A DNA stretch of 64,000 bases, taken from the NCBI RefSeq assembly GCF_013009345.1, contig NZ_JABELE010000003.1, positions 62,001 to 126,000 on the forward strand, given 5' to 3'. Position numbers and translations under genes: made by a program. Below, in pieces: positions 9,298 through 17,738 of the stretch. The notes under the pieces are model-generated. The model saw nothing but the letters and a program-made list of their open reading frames with translations, was not told the origin of the DNA and made no database searches. This stretch comes from Acinetobacter geminorum. GTDB taxonomy: Bacteria; Pseudomonadota; Gammaproteobacteria; Pseudomonadales; Moraxellaceae. How positions within the stretch are numbered: the first letter of the stretch is position 1; each line of letters begins with the position of its first letter.

Positions 9298-10098
9298 ATG
9301 AATAACAATAACAACCCGATTGGAATGATTGATTCTGGTTTAGGTGGGCTGTCTCTCTTTAAGCACATTCGGCAGGCACTTCCGAATGAAGACATTATCT
9401 ATTTCGCTGATTCGAAATATGTCCCGTATGGAGACAAAGAAAGCGACTGGATTGTTTCACGAACCACTCACTTAATCTCAAATCTTATAAATGACGGGAA
9501 GTGCAAAGCGATTGTGGTTGCTTGTAACACCATGACGGCAGTAGCGATTGAAACGATTAGAGCACAAATTAGTGTTCCACTTATTGCAATAGAACCGGCC
9601 GTAAAACCCGCAGTGGCAATCACTCAAAGTAAACATATTGCGGTTTTGGCAACTGCAACGACGGTTAAGGGAAAAAATCTCAAGAATTTAATCGAAACTT
9701 ACGCACAAAATATCAAAGTGTCTTTAATACCTTGTATTGGTTTGGCCGAAAAAATCGAAACGGGCAAAGCACATACCGCGGAAGTTAAGGATTATTTAGA
9801 AAATATTTTGGCGCCGTTAGTCGAGCAAAAAGTCGATACGATTATTTTAGGATGTACACACTATCCATTTGTCTTAGATACGATTCAGGAAATTGTAGGT
9901 CGTGATATACAAATTATTGAGCCTTCGGAAGCTGTAACAGCGCAATTAATTCGGCAGCTCAATCAATATCATTTAAGTTCTGAAAGTCCAAATGAGGGAA
10001 ATCATATTATTTGGACCAGCTCAGATCCGTTGGAAGTTGCGGACGTGACTTTTTCTTTGTTAGGTAAACATTTACCCGTAGAAACTACTGGTTTTTAA
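9298..10098 (+). CDS. murI: Glutamate racemase
   Basis: Converts L-glutamate to D-glutamate for peptidoglycan stem peptides, by a cofactor-independent two-cysteine mechanism in the cytoplasm. The two catalytic cysteines are visible in VVACNTMTA and LGCTHYPF. The start carries the family IGMIDSGLGGLSLF segment and YFADSKYVPYGDKE. 266 residues is typical. Its 3' end overlaps the convergent LysE-type gene by 14 bp. Confidence 0.95.
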   Translation: MNNNNNPIGMIDSGLGGLSLFKHIRQALPNEDIIYFADSKYVPYGDKESDWIVSRTTHLISNLINDGKCKAIVVACNTMTAVAIETIRAQISVPLIAIEPAVKPAVAITQSKHIAVLATATTVKGKNLKNLIETYAQNIKVSLIPCIGLAEKIETGKAHTAEVKDYLENILAPLVEQKVDTIILGCTHYPFVLDTIQEIVGRDIQIIEPSEAVTAQLIRQLNQYHLSSESPNEGNHIIWTSSDPLEVADVTFSLLGKHLPVETTGF

Positions 10099-10708
10099 AG
10101 CCAAGAAAAACGCCTAGCCCCATAAAAATGAGTCCACCCATAACTGACATAGATTTTTGGGGCTTCTTTGATTTAGTTAATTTTTGGCTAATGTAATTGG
10201 CTAAAAACACACAAACAATATCAGCAGAAACAAAGATTAGATTCACAATCAGCCCCAGAATGATGAATTGAGACCAAACTGGAAAATCTAATGAGGTATT
10301 AATAAATTGAGGTAAAAATGCGATATAAAAAATAGCGGTTTTAGGGTTTAAAACTTCGACCAGAATGCTCTGCTTTAAAGATAATTGACCATTTTCAACA
10401 TTTTGTTGAACAGTAGGGGACGAGGTAGATCTAATTAATTTAATGCCTAACCAAACTAAATACAAAGCACCTAAAATCTTAATAATATCATAGAGTTTTG
10501 GAATAATTTGAAAGATAGTCGTTAAGCCTAAAGAGGCTGCAATGATATGAAAACAACCTCCTAAGAAAATTCCAAATGCTGCCATCAAACCAGATTTCCT
10601 ACCGCGAGAAAGCGTCTGTGCAGCCGTATAAAGCATGGCTGGACCCGGAATATAAGCAAAAATAATTGTAGTAATTAAAAATGTAATGAAAAGCTCTAAA
10701 GAAATCAT
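10085..10708 (-). CDS. LysE/RhtB-family amino acid exporter
   Basis: 207-residue inner-membrane protein with about six hydrophobic segments. The N-terminal GPAMLYTAAQTLSRGRKSGLMAA matches the LysE/RhtB signature (GP..L......ALSRGR..G), and VEVLNPKTAIFYIAFLPQF is the second conserved stretch. Members export amino acids such as homoserine, threonine or lysine; substrate not assignable here. Convergent with murI, overlapping it by 14 bp, and no separate terminator is seen between them. Confidence 0.88.
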   Translation of the reverse strand: MISLELFITFLITTIIFAYIPGPAMLYTAAQTLSRGRKSGLMAAFGIFLGGCFHIIAASLGLTTIFQIIPKLYDIIKILGALYLVWLGIKLIRSTSSPTVQQNVENGQLSLKQSILVEVLNPKTAIFYIAFLPQFINTSLDFPVWSQFIILGLIVNLIFVSADIVCVFLANYISQKLTKSKKPQKSMSVMGGLIFMGLGVFLGFKNQ

Positions 10709-11130
10709 GTTTTACCTATCTTATTGTTACTATTTTTGAGTGAATTTTAAACAATTTAAAGTATATGAAATTTATAAGTATTTCAATTTTATAATCAGAT
10801 TTATGGCTATAAAAACTCAAAATAACTTGATCTAACTTTTAGAGTCACTGTCAAAAAATCTCAATCACAAAACTCTAAGCTCAGAGTACCTAGATTAAGA
10901 TATTTTTTATACTTAACTTTTCTCATCTTAGACGTATTTATATTAATTGTTAAATTAGAATTAATGATCAATCTATTTTATTAACCAAATATATATAACT
11001 CAAGTTTATATTTTAAATTTAATTAAAAGCCGTAAATATAATAAAGAAAATAATATTATTTAAATATGAATAAAATTATTATATTTAAAATTTTTCATTA
11101 AAATAAATTGACGTACTTTATTATACCGAT
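10709..11130. other. AT-rich intergenic DNA, no gene seen
   Basis: Roughly 420 bp of extremely AT-rich sequence upstream of the LysE-type gene. I find no convincing ORF, RNA or repeat in it. It merges into the structured island at about 11131. Confidence 0.6.
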
Positions 11131-11332
11131 TAATATCTCGTTGCTGGCCTACATTGCCAGCCGGTTTTGACAGACCGTACTTAGCAAATGGGTTATACTT
11201 ACTCAGTATTTCCCATGTGGAAACCTTTGTGCCCCCTTTTTCTCTATGGTAGGGCGGAAGGGGGACGCGTTCGCGCGTGCTGGTCGCTAGGTCTAGTCTG
11301 TCAACCCTCTTTCGTCCTGCCACCCTAATCAA
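11060..11332 (-). CDS. Doubtful 90-residue ORF overlapping the structured island
   Basis: A basic 90-residue frame starting MIRVAGRKRVDRL and containing KVSTWEILSKYNPFAKYGL and KPAGNVGQQRDINRYNKV. It has no signal peptide or membrane segment and no domain I recognise. Its last 17 or so residues run into the AT-rich flank and are low-complexity, suggesting a degraded end. Codon use is unlike neighbouring genes. The beginning (IRVAGRKRV) is reminiscent of short phage Icd/Ash-like frames that overlap immunity RNAs. It may be a remnant, or the real product may be RNA. Confidence 0.3.
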   Translation of the reverse strand: MIRVAGRKRVDRLDLATSTRERVPLPPYHREKGGTKVSTWEILSKYNPFAKYGLSKPAGNVGQQRDINRYNKVRQFILMKNFKYNNFIHI

Positions 11333-11413
11333 TTGACGGTGATTTGGTGGTAGGACTCCATTTTTAAGGAGTTGGCCATGCCACTATTTAAACTCATTTT
11401 CTCTCTCAGTTAA
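11131..11413. other. GC-richer structured island, candidate RNA or phage-type immunity locus
   Basis: About 280 bp far richer in GC than its flanks and full of inverted repeats. GCTGGC/GCCAGC at 11143-11161 forms a 7-nt-loop hairpin. TTGACAGAC (11167-11175) pairs with GTCTGTCAA (11296-11304), enclosing the centre. TCCTGCCACC (11315-11324) pairs with GGTGGTAGGA (11346-11355), extended inside by AATCA/TGATT. ACTCC/GGAGT (11355-11372) forms a further hairpin. A 90-residue minus-strand frame (11060-11332) and an 11-codon plus-strand frame overlap it. The layout recalls C4-type antisense RNA and Icd/Ash-like ORFs of P1/P4 phages, but that is a resemblance, not an identification. Confidence 0.5.
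11378..11413 (+). CDS. Possible 11-residue leader-type peptide
   Basis: A tiny frame, MPLFKLIFSLS, starts six bases after a TAAGGAGT sequence that is both an excellent ribosome-binding site and the 3' arm of the ACTCC/GGAGT hairpin (11355-11372). This pairing would hide the ribosome-binding site in the folded RNA. It may be chance; a leader peptide or small toxin are the alternatives. Confidence 0.25.
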   Translation: MPLFKLIFSLS

Positions 11414-11608
11414 TAATTTTATTTATTTAAAATTGGGATTCTTACAACCTGATTTTTAAAATTTGTAAATTATTTTTATTTTAAAATTTTAATTATTTTA
11501 TTTTCCTATATTTGTGGGAGGGTTGATTGTCATTTAAAAAATTATTTTAATATTAAGATTGATCATATTTTTATTTTATTTGAAGATATAAATAATCATG
11601 AGAATAAT
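11414..11608. other. AT-rich upstream region of the small exported protein
   Basis: About 195 bp of very AT-rich sequence between the structured island and the next gene. No ORF or clear hairpin is seen. Confidence 0.5.
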
Positions 11609-11893
11609 ATGAAACTTCATAAATTTATATTAGTTTTAAACCTTGTGGTCGGTGCTTATAGTATTACAAATGATGAAGCCAATGCTCAGCAAGAATTTAA
11701 AAGAATTTGCTTGTCAGGTGAACACATGCAAGCCAGTTGTAATTGTGTTTGCCAACAGCTTGCGCAAGTGTATTCACCTCAAATCGTGCAACGTTTAAAA
11801 CACACCAGTTTGCAAAGTCCTGATCTCCCACAGGACTTTGCCCCTAACTTGTTCAGCAGCATTCAACGCTGCGACAAAAATGAAATGGGCTAA
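11609..11893 (+). CDS. Small exported cysteine-containing protein, function unknown
   Basis: 94 residues. The N-terminus (MKLHKFILVLNLVVGAYSITNDEANAQ) reads as a signal peptide with cleavage after ANA, leaving a mature protein of about 67 residues. The mature part has four cysteines in its first half and near the end (RICLSG, ASCNCVCQ, IQRC), suggesting disulfides or metal binding in the periplasm. ATG 11609 is preceded by GAGAATAAT. I do not recognise the family. Codon use is closer to the chromosome than the preceding island. Confidence 0.65.
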   Translation: MKLHKFILVLNLVVGAYSITNDEANAQQEFKRICLSGEHMQASCNCVCQQLAQVYSPQIVQRLKHTSLQSPDLPQDFAPNLFSSIQRCDKNEMG

Positions 11894-12052
11894 GTTCGCT
11901 TAGCTCCTTTATCTCTGTGTCGCAATGATCTCTCAAACTTTAAATCAGCGCAAAAGTAAAAGTCCATTGTGACGCAGGGTCCTATAGGGGCTTTACTATC
12001 AAACTGGTTTTTCTTTCGTGAGAAAGCTTCTGTGTAGCGGTATGAAAGCAAT

Positions 12053-12090
12053 AAAAAAGCCCGATAGGCAATTAATGCATGTCGGGCTTT
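12053..12090 (-). terminator. Intrinsic terminator after glmS
   Basis: AAAGCCCGA and TCGGGCTTT form a 9-bp stem; on the minus strand it is followed by a T-run. It lies 55 bp beyond the glmS stop codon. Confidence 0.8.
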
Positions 12091-12144
12091 CTAATCAACA
12101 GAAGCGATCTACACCTTTTATGGCATAGATAGCATGTCTGATTA

Positions 12145-13983
12145 TTATTCTACAGTTACTGACTTCGCCAAGTTACGTGGCTGGTCAACGTCCGTACCAC
12201 GTAATACAGCAACGTGATAAGACAACAACTGAACTGGCACGCTATAAACGATTGGAGCGAGCCATTCGTTTACTGCTGGAATATGCACAACGTGTTGACG
12301 GTCTTTTTCATTGATTCCGCTATTTTCATCAGCAAAAACAAATAACTCACCACCACGTGCCTGAACTTCTTCCATATTTGATTTTAGCTTATCAAGCATT
12401 TCATCATTTGGAGCAAGAATCACGATTGGCATTTCGCTATCAACAAGTGCCAATGGGCCGTGTTTTAACTCGCCCGCTGCATAGCCTTCTGCATGAATAT
12501 ATGAAATTTCTTTTAGCTTTAATGCGCCTTCCAATGCGATTGGATAATTCGTACCACGGCCTAAGAATAAGCAGTGATTTTTTTCAACGAATAATTCAGA
12601 CAAACGCAAAATTTCTGGGTCATTTTTAAGCGTATCAAGAATAACTTTCGGGCTGTGCCATAACTCACGTGTAATCTCTTCAAGCAGAGCAGGGCTAATA
12701 CGTTGTTTCACTTGACCAATTTTCAAGATTAACAACATAAGCGCAGCGAGCTGAGTCGTAAACGCTTTAGTTGATGCAACACCAATTTCAGGACCAGCAA
12801 GCGTCAATAAGTGATGATCGGTTTCACGAACCATTGAAGACGTAGCAACGTTACAGATAGTCAAAGTCTGAATATTGATATTGTTTGCTTTCGCACGCTT
12901 TTGAGTTTCACGTAGTGCAGCTAAAGTATCGGCAGTTTCACCTGACTGTGAAATACAAATATAAAGTGTATTTTCGACAATTACAGGAGTGCGATAGCGG
13001 AATTCACTTGCGATTTCAACTTGGCAAGGCACACCAATCAGTTGCTCAAACCAATATTTCGCAATCATTCCTGAGTGGTAACTTGTACCACAAGCAATGA
13101 TTTGTACGCTTTGAATTTTGTTGAAATCTGCATCAGCATTTTTCAGGAAATCATCACGTAAGCTATTGCCATCAAGCGCTTGAGAAATCGTTTGCTTGAT
13201 TGCTTCTGGTTGCTCATAAATTTCTTTGAGCATGTAGTGCTTGTATTCACCTTTTGATGCACTGCTTACGGTTGCATCAAGCTCTCGCACTGGACGCTCA
13301 ACGCGCTCGCCATTTGCAAATACTTCAATTGAAGTACGTGTAAGACGTGCAATATCGCCTTCTTCTAGGTACATAAAGCGGTTAGTCACTGGTAAAAGTG
13401 CAAGTTGGTCTGAACTAATAAAGTTTTCACCAATACCTACACCAATGACTAAAGGTGAGCCTTCACGTACAGTAATCAGTTCATCTGGATAATCGCTGTG
13501 GATAATACCTAGCGCGTAAGCACCTTTAAGCTGAGGTACAACAGTTTCAACAGCTTCTAAAAGGCTATCTGTACTTTTTAATGCTTCAGCAACTAAGTGT
13601 GCAACAACTTCAGTATCTGTTTGAGAAGTAAAAACGTAACCTAAAGCTTGAAGGTCATCTTTTAATTCTTGGTAGTTTTCAATGATACCGTTATGTACAA
13701 CAGCAACCTTACCAGACATATGCGGGTGAGCATTGTTTTCAGTTGGTTTACCGTGTGTTGCCCAACGGGTATGTGCAATCCCGATAGCCCCTGTAAGCTG
13801 GTGTTCAGCAACTGCATCGGCAAGATTGATTACTTTACCTACACGACGCTCACGTAAAATTTGTTGGTTATTCAGTAAAGCAACACCCGCAGAATCATAA
13901 CCGCGGTATTCAAGACGTTTTAAACCTTCAATTAAAATCTCAGTTACACAACGTTCTGCAACGCCTCCGACGATACCACACAT
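12145..13983 (-). CDS. glmS: Glutamine-fructose-6-phosphate aminotransferase (isomerising)
   Basis: Makes glucosamine-6-phosphate from fructose-6-phosphate and glutamine, the entry step to UDP-GlcNAc for peptidoglycan and LOS. Class-II glutaminase domain first, with nucleophile Cys2 (MCGIVGG) and the RWATHGKPTENNAHPH segment; then two SIS sugar-isomerase domains (SQSGETADT, STKAFTTQL) and the C-terminal AKSVTVE. 612 residues is normal. It follows glmU at 12 bp on the same strand, a usual pairing. The adjacent downstream chromosomal site is where Tn7-type elements insert in many bacteria; none is seen here. Confidence 0.98.
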   Translation of the reverse strand: MCGIVGGVAERCVTEILIEGLKRLEYRGYDSAGVALLNNQQILRERRVGKVINLADAVAEHQLTGAIGIAHTRWATHGKPTENNAHPHMSGKVAVVHNGIIENYQELKDDLQALGYVFTSQTDTEVVAHLVAEALKSTDSLLEAVETVVPQLKGAYALGIIHSDYPDELITVREGSPLVIGVGIGENFISSDQLALLPVTNRFMYLEEGDIARLTRTSIEVFANGERVERPVRELDATVSSASKGEYKHYMLKEIYEQPEAIKQTISQALDGNSLRDDFLKNADADFNKIQSVQIIACGTSYHSGMIAKYWFEQLIGVPCQVEIASEFRYRTPVIVENTLYICISQSGETADTLAALRETQKRAKANNINIQTLTICNVATSSMVRETDHHLLTLAGPEIGVASTKAFTTQLAALMLLILKIGQVKQRISPALLEEITRELWHSPKVILDTLKNDPEILRLSELFVEKNHCLFLGRGTNYPIALEGALKLKEISYIHAEGYAAGELKHGPLALVDSEMPIVILAPNDEMLDKLKSNMEEVQARGGELFVFADENSGINEKDRQHVVHIPAVNEWLAPIVYSVPVQLLSYHVAVLRGTDVDQPRNLAKSVTVE

Positions 13984-13995
13984 ACTTCAATCCTC

Positions 13996-15360
13996 TTATT
14001 TCTTCAGCTTTTGGGGACGTTGATAATTTGCTTTTGAAATTTGTTGCGCACGTTCAAAGGAGAGACTTTGTTCGGCTACATCTTTCGTAATCACAGAACC
14101 CGCACCAACTGTTGCGCCATTCCCAATGGTTACCGGAGCAACCAGCGAGCTATTAGAACCGATAAAAACGGCATCGCCAATAGTGGTTTTGTGTTTATTT
14201 GCACCGTCGTAATTACAAGTAATCGTACCTGCCCCAATATTCGATTCAGCACCGATTTCTGCATCACCTAAGTAGGTGAAATGGTTGGCTTTACTACCCA
14301 ATCCAATCGTTGTGTTTTTAACTTCAACAAAGTTGCCGATATGTACTTCATTTGCCAATTTAGCGCCTGGGCGTAAGCGTGCAAATGGTCCAATTTGAGC
14401 ATTTTCACCAACTACTGCACCATCAAAAACGCTATAGGCTTGAACCTTAGTGCCTGCTGCAATTTTGGTATTCTTTAAAATACAACCAGCGCCGATTTCT
14501 ACAAAATCGCCCAGTTCACAGTCACCTTCAATAATCACATTTACGTCAATACGAACGTCATGTCCAACTTTCACAGAACCGCGTAAGTCAAAGCGTGCAG
14601 GGTCTGCAAAAGTTACGCCTTGTTGCATAAGCTCTTTTGCTTGCTGTTGCTGGAACTCACGTTCAAGTGCAGCAAGTTGTAAGCGGTCATTGACGCCTTC
14701 AACTTCAAAAGCGAGTTCTGGTTGAATAGATGCGATTTCTAGACCATCTGCAACAGCCATTGCTACGATGTCAGTTAGATAATATTCGCCTTGCGCATTT
14801 TCATTTGAAAGTTTAGGCAACCACTCATGAAGTTTTGCATTGCTAACACAGTAGATGCCTGTATTGATTTCTTGAATCTGACGCTGAGCTTCTGTTGCAT
14901 CTTTATGTTCAACAATCGCTTGAATCTTACCTTCTTGACGAACGATACGACCATAACCTGTTGGGTTGTCGACATGTAAAGTAATCATGCCAATGCCCGT
15001 TTTACTTGAAACTTCAACAAGTTGCTCTAGCGTTGTTTGACGTACTAAAGGTACATCACCATAAAGAATTAATGAAATACCGTCTTTAGGAAGTACGGGT
15101 AAGGTCATTTGTACCGCATGACCTGTACCTAGTTGTTCTGCTTGTTCAACCCACCCAATATTTTCTTGTGCAAAAGTTTGTTTGACGTGGTCACCACCAT
15201 GTCCATAAATCGTAATAATATTTTCTGCGTGTATTTTTTTTGCTGTTTGAATGACATGTCCTAAAAGTGGGCGACCCGCTAAAGGTTGTAATACTTTAGG
15301 AAGCTGAGAACGCATACGCGTTCCTTTGCCTGCAGCAAGAATAATGACGGTAGTTGACAT
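13996..15360 (-). CDS. glmU: Bifunctional UDP-GlcNAc pyrophosphorylase / glucosamine-1-P acetyltransferase
   Basis: Two-domain enzyme making UDP-N-acetylglucosamine from glucosamine-1-phosphate, acetyl-CoA and UTP. The N-terminal Rossmann-like uridyltransferase has LAAGKGTRMRSQLPKVL at residues 8-24 and YGDVPL. The C-terminal left-handed beta-helix shows hexapeptide repeats from about residue 250 (IGAGTITCNYDG, IGSNSSLVAPVTIG, VGAGSVITKDV). 454 residues is typical. Immediately upstream of glmS on the same strand, so precursor synthesis is coupled. Confidence 0.98.
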   Translation of the reverse strand: MSTTVIILAAGKGTRMRSQLPKVLQPLAGRPLLGHVIQTAKKIHAENIITIYGHGGDHVKQTFAQENIGWVEQAEQLGTGHAVQMTLPVLPKDGISLILYGDVPLVRQTTLEQLVEVSSKTGIGMITLHVDNPTGYGRIVRQEGKIQAIVEHKDATEAQRQIQEINTGIYCVSNAKLHEWLPKLSNENAQGEYYLTDIVAMAVADGLEIASIQPELAFEVEGVNDRLQLAALEREFQQQQAKELMQQGVTFADPARFDLRGSVKVGHDVRIDVNVIIEGDCELGDFVEIGAGCILKNTKIAAGTKVQAYSVFDGAVVGENAQIGPFARLRPGAKLANEVHIGNFVEVKNTTIGLGSKANHFTYLGDAEIGAESNIGAGTITCNYDGANKHKTTIGDAVFIGSNSSLVAPVTIGNGATVGAGSVITKDVAEQSLSFERAQQISKANYQRPQKLKK

Positions 15361-15376
15361 GAATAACTCTAATGAT

Positions 15377-15892
15377 TTAACTCAAATGGATAATAATTAG
15401 TGTACAAAGAGCAGCCCATACACCGGCAATAATATCGTCAAGCATAATACCAAAACCACCATGCACTTGACGATCAATAACGCGTATAGGCCAAGGTTTC
15501 CAAACATCGAAAATCCGAAATAATATAAATCCCCCAATCACCCACATCCAATTCATTTGTTGTAAATAAAGCAGGGGAAGGAAGGTAATAGATTGTCCTG
15601 CAAATTCATCCCAAACAATTCGACCATCATCGTGTACATCAATAACTTTTGCAGTTTGACCACAAATATAAATTCCTACCAAGGACATGATAAGGATAGC
15701 GATTAAGCTTAAGTTAAAGCCAAGCGATAACCAGATTGGAACGAAAAGTAGGGCAAAGGCAGAGCCAAAAGTACCGGGAGCTTTAGGTGCGAGACCAGAT
15801 CCGAAACCAACTCCACAGAAAACGATGCAGCGGTTGAACCAAGACATGTCCTTAAAATGAATCGGTGGCTTATGCAAAGTGTTGGTATCCAT
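15377..15892 (-). CDS. pgpA: Phosphatidylglycerophosphatase A
   Basis: Inner-membrane phosphatase that removes the phosphate from phosphatidylglycerophosphate to give phosphatidylglycerol. 171 residues with hydrophobic segments near the centre and C-terminus. Family markers include the N-terminal GFGSGLAPKAPGTFGS and VWDEFAGQ, and FDVWKPWPIRVIDRQVHGGFGIMLDD near residues 125-150. It overlaps the end of thiL by 23 bp, and the thiL-pgpA pairing is widespread in gammaproteobacteria. Confidence 0.94.
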   Translation of the reverse strand: MDTNTLHKPPIHFKDMSWFNRCIVFCGVGFGSGLAPKAPGTFGSAFALLFVPIWLSLGFNLSLIAILIMSLVGIYICGQTAKVIDVHDDGRIVWDEFAGQSITFLPLLYLQQMNWMWVIGGFILFRIFDVWKPWPIRVIDRQVHGGFGIMLDDIIAGVWAALCTLIIIHLS

Positions 15893-16787
15893 GAATTTGC
15901 AATGGGTAATCTGAACCCAAATGCTTAAAAGTTAGTTGTGTTTGCTCAACGATCTCTCCGATCATTGTAATCTTAATGTCTAGTTGTTTTTGCAAAAGTT
16001 TTTCATAATTTTGCGGTGTTATTGTAAAACATAACTCGTAATCATCACCACCAGCTAAAGCGTATTGCCAGCGCTGTTGTTCTGGTAGTGCTTGTAGTGT
16101 TGAATCAATCGGTAACTTTTCTAAAAGTAATCGGGCACCGACATTTGAAGCTTTTAAGATATGGCCTAAATCTTGGGCTAATCCATCAGAAATATCAATC
16201 ATACTAGATGCTAATCCCTTCAGCTGTTGTCCAAGCTGACAACGTGGTGTCGGGTAGTCTAGTCTTTCTTGTAATGGATGACCTAGGTGCTGTAAACCAT
16301 ACGCGGCATCACCAACTTGACCGCTCACACAAACATAGTCACCGACTTTGGCACCTGAACGTAACACGGCTTGTCCGTTTTCAACCCAGCCCATGGCTGT
16401 GACAGTAATGGTGAGATGAGGGCCTTGGGTCGTGTCTCCACCAATCAGAGCAACCCCAAATTGATTACAGCAGTCATAAATTCCCTGACTGAATCCTTTA
16501 AGCCATTCATGATCAATTGTAGGTAGGCTGAGCGCCAGTAAAATACTATGCGGTTTTGCCCCCATTGCTGCAATATCTGAAAGATTAACAGCTACGCTTT
16601 TCCAGCCAATTGCATGGGCAGAGGTATCAAGAGGAAAATGACGTCCAGCAACTAGCGTATCTGCACAGATCACCAATTGTTGGTTTACGGGAGGGGTAAT
16701 TAAGGCTGAGTCATCTCCAATACCCAAGGTGACATCTGTGTAAGATTGTCTGTTAAAGTATTGGTCAATAATAGAAAACTCAGCCAT
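15870..16787 (-). CDS. thiL: Thiamine-monophosphate kinase
   Basis: ATP-dependent phosphorylation of thiamine monophosphate to thiamine pyrophosphate. PurM-like fold with TLGIGDDSALI near residue 25, GGDTTQGPHLTITVTAMG in the middle and SGQVGDAAYGL and SMIDISDGLAQDLGHI, all family hallmarks. I choose the start at 16787 (MAEFSIIDQYF); a start at 16829 would overlap nusB by 26 bp and adds residues not expected in the family. Lies within a nusB-thiL-pgpA string, a conserved arrangement. Confidence 0.94.
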   Translation of the reverse strand: MAEFSIIDQYFNRQSYTDVTLGIGDDSALITPPVNQQLVICADTLVAGRHFPLDTSAHAIGWKSVAVNLSDIAAMGAKPHSILLALSLPTIDHEWLKGFSQGIYDCCNQFGVALIGGDTTQGPHLTITVTAMGWVENGQAVLRSGAKVGDYVCVSGQVGDAAYGLQHLGHPLQERLDYPTPRCQLGQQLKGLASSMIDISDGLAQDLGHILKASNVGARLLLEKLPIDSTLQALPEQQRWQYALAGGDDYELCFTITPQNYEKLLQKQLDIKITMIGEIVEQTQLTFKHLGSDYPLQIHGYQHFA

Positions 16788-16803
16788 ATCAACTTCAAAC
16801 CTA

Positions 16804-17253
16804 TTAGTTTGCTTGTTGTTTTTCAGCACTACGTAGTGTTGAACTTAAACGATCTAGAACGCCATTAATGTATTTATGGCTATCTGCTCCACCAAAGTGT
16901 TTAGCGAGTTCAATAGCTTCATCTAGAACTACTCGGTAAGGTACTTCTAAATGATCACGTAATTCGTAAGCACCCAAGCGTAATGTTGCTAGCTCTACAC
17001 CATCAAGTGCACTAAGTTCACGGTCAAGGACCGGAATAAGTAATGCATCAAGATCTTCGTGCTGTGCAATCACTTGTGTTAGCAGTTCGTGATAGTAGTT
17101 TAAGTCTACCTTGTGCATTGCATTTTCAGCACGGGTGCGTGCTTCGATTTCATGTACAGGGTTGTGACTCATTTGCCACTCATAAATACCTTGTACAGCA
17201 AAACGACGTGCTTTACGTTTTGCTGCATAAGCGGCTTGCAGTGTTTGAGACAT
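16804..17253 (-). CDS. nusB: Transcription antitermination factor NusB
   Basis: Small all-helical RNA-binding protein that with NusE binds boxA in rRNA antitermination complexes. 149 residues, starting with the RRKARRFAVQGIYEWQMS-like arginine-rich helix (AAKRKARRFAVQGIYEWQ). The C-terminal region VVLDEAIELAKHFGGADSHKYINGVLD is the most conserved part and is intact. Starts 3 bp after the ribH stop, so the genes are presumably cotranscribed. Confidence 0.96.
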   Translation of the reverse strand: MSQTLQAAYAAKRKARRFAVQGIYEWQMSHNPVHEIEARTRAENAMHKVDLNYYHELLTQVIAQHEDLDALLIPVLDRELSALDGVELATLRLGAYELRDHLEVPYRVVLDEAIELAKHFGGADSHKYINGVLDRLSSTLRSAEKQQAN

Positions 17254-17256
17254 GCT

Positions 17257-17727
17257 TTAAATTGCCTTTAATAAATTAACCATTTCAATTGCAGTTAAAG
17301 CAGCTTCGCTACCTTTGTTTCCTGCTTTTGTACCTGAACGTTCGATGGCTTGCTCGATGCTATCAGTAGTTAATACACCATTGATGACAGGCAAGCTGCT
17401 TTCTAACGCGACTACACCTAAACCTTTTGCACATTCACCTGCAACGAAGTCAAAGTGTGGTGTGCTACCACGAATAACTGCGCCAAGTGCGATGATTGCA
17501 TCAAACTGGTTTGATGTAGCTAATTTTTTAGCAACAATCGGGAGTTCCCATGCGCCAGGAGCGTGAATAACAGTAATGTTATCTTCATTTACACCATGGC
17601 GTTTTAATGTGTCGATTGCACCATCCAATAAGTGTTCAACAACAAAGCTGTTGAAACGACCCACTAAAATCGCATAACGACCTTCGCTTGCGAGATGTAA
17701 TAAACCTTCAATACGGCGAATTGCCAT
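17257..17727 (-). CDS. ribH: 6,7-dimethyl-8-ribityllumazine synthase
   Basis: Penultimate riboflavin step: condenses 5-amino-6-ribitylaminouracil with 3,4-dihydroxy-2-butanone 4-phosphate. 156 residues forming an icosahedral or pentameric shell in the family. Substrate motifs are visible: GRFNSFV near the start, HAPGAWELP, and GAVIRGSTPHFDFVAGE. It lies 11 bp after ribBA, which supplies one of its two substrates, and just before nusB. Confidence 0.97.
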   Translation of the reverse strand: MAIRRIEGLLHLASEGRYAILVGRFNSFVVEHLLDGAIDTLKRHGVNEDNITVIHAPGAWELPIVAKKLATSNQFDAIIALGAVIRGSTPHFDFVAGECAKGLGVVALESSLPVINGVLTTDSIEQAIERSGTKAGNKGSEAALTAIEMVNLLKAI

Positions 17728-17738
17728 AGCAACCTCGA

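Noticed and set aside
12145..12145. Tn7-type insertion downstream of glmS
   Set aside because: The adjacent sequence shows the normal glmS terminator and no transposon ends or tns genes.
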